Shown here: positions 43,310-50,948 of the stretch, piece by piece
Position numbering within the stretch: position 1 is the first letter of the stretch
Layout of the letters: the number at the start of each line of letters is the position of its first letter
NCBI RefSeq assembly: GCF_013745115.1
Contig: NZ_CP051151.1
Span: 682,001 to 746,000 of the forward strand
Direction of reading: 5' to 3'
From: Hujiaoplasma nucleasis
GTDB taxonomy: Bacteria > Bacillota_I > Bacilli_A > Izemoplasmatales > Hujiaoplasmataceae
DNA: 64,000 nt
Notes under the pieces: model-generated
The model's input: only the letters and a program-made list of their open reading frames with translations
Database searches by the model: none
Told to the model about the DNA's origin: nothing
Position numbers and translations under genes: made by a program

Positions 43310-44764
43310 TTATCCTCTTTTCAAAACATTAGCTATTTCATGAATAATATCACTAGCAATCATTGAAACCTGACCATATTTATCTCTAGCCAATCCAGCA
43401 GCTTTAGAATGTAAAAGAACGCCTTTGATAGCTGCACTAATTGGTGAGTTATCAACCAAATAAGAAGCTATAGTCCCCGTTAAAACATCACCTGAACCCG
43501 CAGTCGCAAGACCAGGATTCTTCGATTGGTATAAATAGATATGTTTTTTATTTGCGATAACATTTGTTTGACCTTTTAGAATTAAAGTAATATTTTTATC
43601 AACGATTTCTTTGATATATTTAAAGGGGTGATGCTCAACCTCATCTACACCCACTGAAAACAAATCACTGAATTCTTTTTCATGAGGTGTAAGAATCATA
43701 TTCGGGTTCTTAACTTCATCTAAATTAAGAAATTTTAATCCCCCACCATCAATGACAGACTTAATTTGAGAATCATTGATTTTTTGATAGATTTTCTTAT
43801 AGTCTTCGTGCTTAGGGTTTAATCCAGGACCAAAAACAATAGAATCAACCTTTGTTATATCTATAGGATCATTAATATCTTCATAAATAACCTCTAAATG
43901 CCTAGCAACAGGGTTTTCCTGAATTACATGAGCAATACCCATACCAGACCTTAAAGCAGCTAAAACTGACAAATTGATGGCGCCAGGCATGGTCTTTGAG
44001 CCACCTATAAAATAACCTAAACCGTAATTATACTTATAAGAATTATGATTACGCTTCTTAGGTTCAATGCTAAAGTCTTCATCAAAAATCAATTTAACCA
44101 TTACATCATGTTTTTTGACCAAACCAATATCTAAGACCTTAATTTGTCCGTGATAGTCTAATGCATCATTAATAATATTACCATACTTATAAAAACCAAC
44201 GATCCCTGTATAGTTTGCTTTAATGGCTTCATTAAATAACAAACCATTATTGGGATGAATTCCTGTAGGAATATCGACCGAATAGACTATTTTTTCTAAA
44301 CCATTGATATATCTAACTAAATCTAAATAAAATCCATCTAAGGGACGGCTTAAACCTATACCAATAATTGCATCCACAATATATTTAGAGGAAACCAAAG
44401 CTTTTTGAACATCCATATCCGTTTCTTTAGTTAAAAAGAATATTTTTGTTTCCTTATTGACCATTTCAAAAAAATACTTATAAGCTTGTGATGCTTGATC
44501 TAATCTACCGATAATAACCATTTTTGGTTTAAATCCATGTTTTATAAGCTCAAGGTACATGACCAAGCCATCTCCACCATTATGACCAACACTTGATACG
44601 ATAGAAATTGTATCATGAATTTCCGGTCTTGCTCTTTCTAGAAAGTCTTCAGTCAACTCTAAGCCAGCTTGTTTCATAAGGTCAATTTCACTAAGTTTTA
44701 ATTCCTTTAAAGTTAAAGCTTCCAAATCTTTCATCTCTTGGACAGATAAAACAGCTTCCATCAT
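43310..44764 (-). CDS. nnrDE: Bifunctional NAD(P)H-hydrate epimerase / dehydratase
   Basis: About 484 residues. The N-terminal epimerase domain (~1-215) holds SVGHNGGDGLVMY and VDIPTGIHP. The C-terminal dehydratase (~235-484) holds GLGYFIGGSKTMPGAINLS, FGPGLNP, TPHEKEFSDLF and NPGLATAGSGDVLTG. It repairs hydrated NADH/NADPH using ADP or ATP. ATG 44764 (GGAG 5 nt upstream) or 44761 is the start; GTG 44770 is rejected. Confidence 0.93.
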   Translation of the reverse strand: MMEAVLSVQEMKDLEALTLKELKLSEIDLMKQAGLELTEDFLERARPEIHDTISIVSSVGHNGGDGLVMYLELIKHGFKPKMVIIGRLDQASQAYKYFFEMVNKETKIFFLTKETDMDVQKALVSSKYIVDAIIGIGLSRPLDGFYLDLVRYINGLEKIVYSVDIPTGIHPNNGLLFNEAIKANYTGIVGFYKYGNIINDALDYHGQIKVLDIGLVKKHDVMVKLIFDEDFSIEPKKRNHNSYKYNYGLGYFIGGSKTMPGAINLSVLAALRSGMGIAHVIQENPVARHLEVIYEDINDPIDITKVDSIVFGPGLNPKHEDYKKIYQKINDSQIKSVIDGGGLKFLNLDEVKNPNMILTPHEKEFSDLFSVGVDEVEHHPFKYIKEIVDKNITLILKGQTNVIANKKHIYLYQSKNPGLATAGSGDVLTGTIASYLVDNSPISAAIKGVLLHSKAAGLARDKYGQVSMIASDIIHEIANVLKRG

Positions 44765-44853
44765 ACACACTCCTAAATTAAATATATCATTATTTATAAA
44801 ATATTCTTGATATGTAAAAACTAGATAATATAAGATTTTTACCTACTAATCCC

Positions 44854-44894
44854 AATCAATATTATAACACATGTAATGTGATATTTCATTGATT
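44854..44894 (-). promoter_or_regulatory. Hairpin spanning the fbp stop and a -10 box
   Basis: AATCAAT...ATTGATT arms with an inner ATATCACAT/ATGTGTTAT stem. The fbp TGA stop (44886-44888) lies in one arm and TATAAT, a possible -10 box for nnrDE, in the other. There is no T tract, so it is not a clear terminator. Confidence 0.4.
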
Positions 44895-46868
44895 AGATGG
44901 ATCAACCGTCCACGAATCTTTAATTGAAACAATCTCACCTTCACGATAAGCATTTAGCAACTCAAACAGATCATTGATTCTTGATTTAAGTTCTTCACCC
45001 TTATTGGTATCGTATATATAGGTTCTTCTAGGGTTTATTTCTTCAGATCGCGTTACCGAGAATATATCTTTCTCTTTTTCTATAAGTTCTTTATAAGTAT
45101 TGAATCTTTCATGAGATACTAAAAAATAAGCATAAGAGTCTGAAATCAAACTATAACCAGCAAAACTTGTTTCATTAGAGTATTGTTTACTCATTCCACC
45201 ATCAATATTATAGATACGTTTATTGGCCAAAACAACCCCATCACCCTTGGTAATATCTAGGGGTACATGACCATTAATGATTTTAGATTTTTGTGGATTC
45301 AAAGAAAACACATCATATATTTTTTGAAGAATTTCTTCGTTCTCTCTCAAGGTAAAATAAGGGTTTTTCACTTCCTTATGTAATGACTTATCTTTTAAAA
45401 AATACCTTTCAAAGGTTTTCATGGCTGATTTGGCAAATAAAGGTGAATATTTCCCTTGCCATAAGTACATAAAATAGTCTTCTTCGTGGTCTATTTCATC
45501 ATAACGATGATAATATGCACTACGAACTAATTTATCAAAACGATCTAATAAGTCTCTACCTGAATAAGAACGTCCCTCTATATCCATTGAGGCAAAATCA
45601 CCATTATCTTTGAATGGTATGGCAGCGTGAAATAATAAATTGTGATTATATATTAAATACATTCTTCCTTTATCTATTAAGTATTTTGCATGAGATTGAA
45701 TCATTTCATTATGTAGTACTAAGCGCTTTAAGTGTTTTATCACATTCATTTCATCATCATTCAACCGATAAGGATCTTTTGGATTAATTGTAGGGAAATG
45801 TTGGTCTATTAACTTATAATTTTGATTATTTAAAGAAAGTGTGTTATTTTTATAATCTATCTTGTCCAATAACAATCTATCATCCATCTCAAATTCAGGA
45901 TGCCTTTTAATGATAGTAGCTTCTAACTTAAATTGAATGATAGATATGGCTTTATGTATTCTTGCAATAAAAGATAAGTCTTCTAAACTATTAATAGTTG
46001 ATGAATCCTTAGGATAAAAAATCTCACATGGGTCATGTCGATAATATTTATCAGCTAATCTAGCTAGAGGCAATAAGTTTATACCATATCCATCTTCAAA
46101 AGTATCTAAATTATTATATCTAGCAGCGATTCTAATCATATTGGCAATCATGACTTCAGACCCACAAGCAGCTCCCAAGAAAACGATGTCGTGATTTCCC
46201 CATTGGATATCTACGTTTTTCATTCGTAAGAGTTTTTCCATAATCATATGAGGTTTAGGACCCCGATCAAAAATATCACCAACAATATGCCATTGGTCAA
46301 TAGCCATGTTACGAATAAACCTAGATAATTCAAGTATAAATTTATTTTCTCTCTTGGTTTTAAAAATAGCCGAAATAATAGCATCATAATACTTATTCTT
46401 ATCCTCATTATTTCTTGATTCATAGATGAGCTCTTGAATAATATAAGAGAATTCTTTTGGCAAACTCTTGCCTACTTTAGATTTGGTATATTTACTGACA
46501 ATATTCTTAGCTAGCTGAACCATATAATAAAGTTGATTTTCAATCAAGGTTTGATAGTCTTCTTTTGACAAAGAATTTTGATACTTATCAAGCATGTCTG
46601 TAGGATAATAGATAAAAAAAGCCACCTGATTTTTCTTTTTATCAGATAGATCAGGGAATAATTGATCTATTTTTTCTTTAATGATACCTGAGGCATTTTT
46701 TAAGTAATGATTAAAGGCATCATACTCTCCATGAATATCTGTAATAAAGACCTCTGTACCCTTAGGCAAATTCAATATGGCTGAAAGGTTGATCAATTCA
46801 GTAGATACAGCTTGAACAGATGGAAAATCTTTACTTAATAACTCTAAATATTTATTTTGATATGGCAT
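44886..46868 (-). CDS. fbp: Fructose-1,6-bisphosphatase class III
   Basis: 660 residues, typical length for this Firmicute class. Metallophosphatase motifs ITDIHGEYDAF, GDIFDRGPKPH, IQWGNHDIVFLG and INGHVPLDITKGD are intact. It removes the 1-phosphate of fructose 1,6-bisphosphate in gluconeogenesis, as expected when growth is on amino acids. Monocistronic, with its own AGGT-type ribosome site. Confidence 0.95.
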   Translation of the reverse strand: MPYQNKYLELLSKDFPSVQAVSTELINLSAILNLPKGTEVFITDIHGEYDAFNHYLKNASGIIKEKIDQLFPDLSDKKKNQVAFFIYYPTDMLDKYQNSLSKEDYQTLIENQLYYMVQLAKNIVSKYTKSKVGKSLPKEFSYIIQELIYESRNNEDKNKYYDAIISAIFKTKRENKFILELSRFIRNMAIDQWHIVGDIFDRGPKPHMIMEKLLRMKNVDIQWGNHDIVFLGAACGSEVMIANMIRIAARYNNLDTFEDGYGINLLPLARLADKYYRHDPCEIFYPKDSSTINSLEDLSFIARIHKAISIIQFKLEATIIKRHPEFEMDDRLLLDKIDYKNNTLSLNNQNYKLIDQHFPTINPKDPYRLNDDEMNVIKHLKRLVLHNEMIQSHAKYLIDKGRMYLIYNHNLLFHAAIPFKDNGDFASMDIEGRSYSGRDLLDRFDKLVRSAYYHRYDEIDHEEDYFMYLWQGKYSPLFAKSAMKTFERYFLKDKSLHKEVKNPYFTLRENEEILQKIYDVFSLNPQKSKIINGHVPLDITKGDGVVLANKRIYNIDGGMSKQYSNETSFAGYSLISDSYAYFLVSHERFNTYKELIEKEKDIFSVTRSEEINPRRTYIYDTNKGEELKSRINDLFELLNAYREGEIVSIKDSWTVDPSNQ

Positions 46869-46931
46869 AATTTACCTCACTTTCACAATCAATTCTATTC
46901 TATCAAATGTTTAATGCTTTAACAATCCAAT

Positions 46932-46968
46932 CAAAAAAAATAAGGACTATTTAAGAAAAATAGTCCTT
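46932..46968 (-). terminator. Terminator after the EncFtn-like gene
   Basis: AAGGACTATTT/AAATAGTCCTT stem followed by T8 on the minus strand. Confidence 0.9.
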
Positions 46969-46982
46969 ATCTTTTTGTAAAT

Positions 46983-47273
46983 TTACTCACCGTGATGACC
47001 AGCGATATCTCCTTCTTTAAATAAATTATCTTTTAACTCATCAGATAATTCAGGGATTCTTCTTCTTAACCATTCTAGAGTCATGGCAGCATGTTCCATT
47101 TCTTCATCACGATTGTGCTTTAAAATTGCTTTTAACTCAGGATCTGACGCAACATCCATTCTTTGGTTGTACCAGTCTACAGCTTCAAACTCTTCAATAA
47201 GCGATTTAAAAGCTCTTGTTAAGTCTCTAGTTTCTTTTGATAAATGTTCATAAGGTTCATGATATTGATTCAT
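46983..47273 (-). CDS. Encapsulated-ferritin-like (EncFtn family) protein, orphan
   Basis: 96 residues, two helices. HEPYEHLSKETRDLTRAFKS begins the protein. EEFEAVDWYNQR and NRDEEMEHA carry the ferroxidase residues: by spacing, E28, E58 and H61 match E32, E62 and H65 of the described Rhodospirillum rubrum EncFtn. EncFtn chains form rings that oxidise Fe(II) and are normally packed in an encapsulin nanocompartment. Here no encapsulin gene is in the window and the protein ends at EGDIAGHHGE, without an obvious targeting tail. Strong AGGAGGA ribosome site; single-gene unit with its own terminator. Confidence 0.88.
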   Translation of the reverse strand: MNQYHEPYEHLSKETRDLTRAFKSLIEEFEAVDWYNQRMDVASDPELKAILKHNRDEEMEHAAMTLEWLRRRIPELSDELKDNLFKEGDIAGHHGE

Positions 47274-47352
47274 ATAATCTCCTCCTATAATTTGTTTTCT
47301 ACCTCATTATAACATGTTTTAAGCACGTTTTAAAGGTCCTCACATGAATCTC

Positions 47353-47385
47353 AAAAAAATAACAGGCAGATGAACTGCCTGTTAT
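47353..47385 (-). terminator. Terminator of the opp operon
   Basis: ATAACAGGCAG/CTGCCTGTTAT perfect 11-bp stem followed by T7 on the minus strand, 3 nt after the last stop. Confidence 0.92.
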
Positions 47386-47387
47386 CA

Positions 47388-47750
47388 TTAAAACATATGA
47401 CTAAATCTTTCTATAAAATCAGCTAAGACTATGGAAACGATCACAAGGGTTATTCCAGAGAATAACAATGGATATCCCATGACTCTATCCCTTTTCTCTT
47501 CTTTTAAAAGAAGATACTCATAATAAGATATGCCCTCAACTTTTTTTGTAAACATTTTTCTCAAGACATAACCCATGCCTCTAAACATTTTAGTGGCCCC
47601 TGAAGCTGTCAGCAAACCAAAGCTAAACATAACAACCCCTACAGTAAACATTGTATCCTGGACTAAATTTTTATGGTCATCTAATACTTGAACCAATACA
47701 AATATTAATAGACCAGCAACCACTAAATCAATAAAATACTTTTTTATCAT
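47388..47750 (-). CDS. DUF3899-like small membrane protein, last gene of the opp operon
   Basis: 120 residues. Three hydrophobic segments (~8-20, ~33-50, ~92-112) and a central YYEYLLLKEEKRDR pattern suggest DUF3899. Function unknown. It overlaps the oppF stop by one base, so it is co-translated with the transporter. Confidence 0.7.
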   Translation of the reverse strand: MIKKYFIDLVVAGLLIFVLVQVLDDHKNLVQDTMFTVGVVMFSFGLLTASGATKMFRGMGYVLRKMFTKKVEGISYYEYLLLKEEKRDRVMGYPLLFSGITLVIVSIVLADFIERFSHMF

Positions 47751-48898
47751 TATTTAAGTACTTTTTTATACTCCGCAATTTCTTCATCGTTCGCCAAGAC
47801 CCAATGGTCTTTTTTGATTTCTTGAAGTTTTGGTGGAGACTGAACATAGTCATGCATTCTTGGGTCATATACGATTCTTTTTCTAGTTTTTTCATATCTT
47901 GGGTCAGGCTGTGGAACAGCAGATAACAATGATTTTGTGTATGGATGTAAAGGATTTAAGAATAACTCATCTGCATCCGCTAACTCAACCAAATTACCAT
48001 AATACATAACCCCAATACGATCACTAAAATATTTAATAACTGAAAGGTCATGAGCAATAAACATAATAGTAATGCCAAGACGCTCTCTTAAGTCATTTAA
48101 TAAATTGATAACCTGAGCTTGAATAGAAACATCAAGCGCAGAAATCGGTTCATCAGCAATGATGAATTCTGGGTTAACAATAAGGGCACGCGCAATACCG
48201 ATACGTTGTCTTTGTCCACCTGAGAACTCATGTGGGTAACGACTAGCATGTTCAGGTAATAAACCAACAGTTTCAAGAACTTTATTCACTTCGTCATTAA
48301 TTACACGTGGATCTTTGATCCCAGAGATTCTTAATCCTTCAGCAATAATTTCTTTAACTGTCATACGAGGATTTAATGATGCAATTGGATCTTGGAAAAT
48401 CATTTGCATTTTTTTCATTAACTCGTAATTTGCATCTAACTCTTTTTTCTTACGTTCAATTTCAGCTTTTTCTTTTTCAATAGCAGCATCTCTTTCAGCC
48501 TTAACTTCTTTGATTAACTCATCAGTTTTAATCTTTAAAGTTTCTTTATCAGCATCAGATGCTTCTGTCAATTCAGCTTTTAACGTTTTAATTTTATCTT
48601 TGGCTATTTGTTTAGCACGCTTAATAGCTTCTTTGTTTTCTTTATAACCAGCAGAGATTAAATTCCCTAAGAAATAAACTTCTCCGTCAGTTGGCTCATA
48701 TAATTTAATGATTGAGCGGCCAGTGGTCGTTTTTCCACACCCTGACTCACCAACCAAACCAAATACTTCACCCTTATAAATATCGAAACTAACGCCATCA
48801 ACTGCTTTAACAACCAATTTATTCTTTCCAATACCAGAAGTGAAATGTTGTTTAAGATTTTTAACACTTAATACTGGTGTTTCATCTTTTCTACCCAT
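47750..48898 (-). CDS. oppF: Oligopeptide ABC transporter ATPase OppF with coiled-coil insertion
   Basis: 382 residues. Walker [10 protein letters not shown] at ~50-58, Q loop [10 protein letters not shown] ~169-178, signature FSGGQRQR ~225-232, Walker [13 protein letters not shown], and the Opp-type C-terminus [16 protein letters not shown]. Between the ABC beta-subdomain and the Q loop (~84-158) lies a Lys/Glu-rich helical stretch of about 75 residues absent from normal OppF. It powers peptide uptake with OppD. Overlaps oppD by 8 nt. Confidence 0.92.
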   Translation of the reverse strand: MGRKDETPVLSVKNLKQHFTSGIGKNKLVVKAVDGVSFDIYKGEVFGLVGESGCGKTTTGRSIIKLYEPTDGEVYFLGNLISAGYKENKEAIKRAKQIAKDKIKTLKAELTEASDADKETLKIKTDELIKEVKAERDAAIEKEKAEIERKKKELDANYELMKKMQMIFQDPIASLNPRMTVKEIIAEGLRISGIKDPRVINDEVNKVLETVGLLPEHASRYPHEFSGGQRQRIGIARALIVNPEFIIADEPISALDVSIQAQVINLLNDLRERLGITIMFIAHDLSVIKYFSDRIGVMYYGNLVELADADELFLNPLHPYTKSLLSAVPQPDPRYEKTRKRIVYDPRMHDYVQSPPKLQEIKKDHWVLANDEEIAEYKKVLK

Positions 48899-50948
48899 TT
48901 GCTTTCACTCCTTCTTTATCTAAATTAAGCATACGTTCAATTCTGTTTTTAACGATTTCAGGCATTTCCACTTTCGGTGCATCTTTATGTAATAACCAAG
49001 TTGCTGCCTCATGTGTGTCACTCACTCTAAACATAGGCGGTTGTTTTTCAAAATCAATTTTCATTGCATATGAATTTCTATCCGCAAATGCATCACCCTT
49101 AGGTGGGAATAACATATTTGGTGGAGTACCAGGAATAGCTATAAGTCTTTCTTTTGTGTTAATATCAGGCATTGATGATAATAAAGCCCAAGTATATGGG
49201 TGTTTAGGATCATAGAAGACATCTTCAGCAGTTCCTAATTCAACAATCTTACCTGCGTACATAACAGCAATTCTATCAGCCATATTTGCAACAACACCAA
49301 GGTCATGAGTAATAAAGATAACTGATAAGTTTCTCTCACGTTTTAAATCATTGATCAATTCAAGGATTTGAGCTTGGATAGTCACATCTAGTGCAGTTGT
49401 AGGTTCATCACAAATCAAGACATCTGGATTAGCAGTTAAAGCGATAGCGATAACGATTCTTTGTCTCATACCTCCAGAAAATTGGAATGGATATTGTCTA
49501 AATCTTTTCTCAGGTTGTGGAATACCAACCTCAGTCATAATTTTAATTGCACGTTCTTTAGCTTCAGACTTAGTAACCTTTTTAACTCGGTTAAGTTCTT
49601 CTTTAATTTCACTAATTTGATGTTTAAAATAATTTTTTTCAATTTTTACATCATTTTTTGCTTTTTTAATTTCAATATTAAGTTCATTCAAATCAAACTT
49701 ATATTGATTCTTAACTCGATCTTTTTCTCTTGTAGTAACAGCTTCAGCAAGTTTTTCTTCAAAATCTGCTTTTAATTCATCTTTCTTAGCCAATAATTGA
49801 CTTAAGATAACTTCTTTGTCAGCAATTTGCTTTTCTCTACCCTCAGATGTTTGAGCTTGAGCTTTAACCTTAGCAATTTTTTCTTTTGCTTTAGCTTTTT
49901 CATCAGCCCATTCTTTAGCTATAACTTCTTTAGCATTCTTTCTTGCACTTAAAAATTCAGCCTTAGCAGGTCCAATTTTTGCATTTAACTCAGCCATATT
50001 ATCTTCATAATTGTATAGAGTTTCATGATAAATTGATACTTCAGCTAGTTTTTCTTTTAAAGCATCAGGATCAGAATATTGAGATTTTACTTCACTAATC
50101 TTTTTATTTACATCAGCGCGCTCAGCTTTTTTAGATGTAATAAATTCAGAAATTTTTTGTGCTTTTTCTTCTTTTAATTTAGCTTTTTCAGTAACCATTT
50201 CTGCCTTAAAGTTGACTATATCATTTTTGATTTTCTCAATATTTTGCAAATGTTGGTCAATTTTAGCTTGAATAGAAGCTTTTTCAGCTTCATTTTGAGC
50301 TTCATTTAAAGATTTCTTAGCAGATGCCATATCTAACTTGTTAAATTTAATTTGATTTTTTGCATCAAATATATTGAATTCAGTTTGTTTTTTTAGTTCA
50401 TCAATCTTACGATCAAATTCATTTCTTATATCTCTAACACCGAATCTTACAGCATTTTTGTAATTCTTCTTGAATGTTTTAAAATCTTCATTTAAAGCTT
50501 TTTTATCGTTTAATAACTCATGATAAATATTCTTTTGAGTTTTGTACATATTTTTTTCTTTGTTCTTAAGTCTTTTACCATTTAATATCATACCTTCAGT
50601 AATTTGTTTACCAATACGCATGATAGGGTTTAAAGAAGACATAGGATCTTGGAAAATCATCCCAATTTTATTACCACGTAACTCATGGAAATGTTCTTCG
50701 TCAACCTTTGTTAAATCTTGTCCTTCATAAATGATTTTTCCTGATTTAATGAATCCATTTGAAGCAAGAATACCCATGATTGTACGGCTAGATACTGATT
50801 TGCCAGATCCTGATTCACCAACAATTGCTAGTGTTTCGCCTTCGTATAAATCAAAGTTAATGCCTCTAACAGCATGTACCAAGCCTTGATTTGTTCTGAA
50901 TGAAACAGCTAAATTCTCAACATGTAATTTTAAGTTTTTCTTTTCCAT
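48891..50948 (-). CDS. oppD: Oligopeptide ABC transporter ATPase OppD with very large coiled-coil insertion
   Basis: 685 residues against about 330-350 usually. Walker A GESGSGKS ~44-51, Q loop FQDPMSSLNP ~99-108, then about 330 Lys/Glu/Ala-rich residues (~128-458), then the normal sequence resumes at SEAKERAIKIMTEVGIPQPEKR. Signature FSGGMRQR ~490, Walker B LICDEPTTALD, and C-terminal HPYTWALLSSMPD follow. The insertion sits in the helical subdomain and looks like a long antiparallel coiled coil. All catalytic motifs are intact, so it should be active. Confidence 0.93.
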   Translation of the reverse strand: MEKKNLKLHVENLAVSFRTNQGLVHAVRGINFDLYEGETLAIVGESGSGKSVSSRTIMGILASNGFIKSGKIIYEGQDLTKVDEEHFHELRGNKIGMIFQDPMSSLNPIMRIGKQITEGMILNGKRLKNKEKNMYKTQKNIYHELLNDKKALNEDFKTFKKNYKNAVRFGVRDIRNEFDRKIDELKKQTEFNIFDAKNQIKFNKLDMASAKKSLNEAQNEAEKASIQAKIDQHLQNIEKIKNDIVNFKAEMVTEKAKLKEEKAQKISEFITSKKAERADVNKKISEVKSQYSDPDALKEKLAEVSIYHETLYNYEDNMAELNAKIGPAKAEFLSARKNAKEVIAKEWADEKAKAKEKIAKVKAQAQTSEGREKQIADKEVILSQLLAKKDELKADFEEKLAEAVTTREKDRVKNQYKFDLNELNIEIKKAKNDVKIEKNYFKHQISEIKEELNRVKKVTKSEAKERAIKIMTEVGIPQPEKRFRQYPFQFSGGMRQRIVIAIALTANPDVLICDEPTTALDVTIQAQILELINDLKRERNLSVIFITHDLGVVANMADRIAVMYAGKIVELGTAEDVFYDPKHPYTWALLSSMPDINTKERLIAIPGTPPNMLFPPKGDAFADRNSYAMKIDFEKQPPMFRVSDTHEAATWLLHKDAPKVEMPEIVKNRIERMLNLDKEGVKANG

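Noticed and set aside
46983-47750. Encapsulin nanocompartment operon
   Set aside because: No HK97-fold shell gene is adjacent; neighbours are fbp and a DUF3899 membrane gene of the opp operon.
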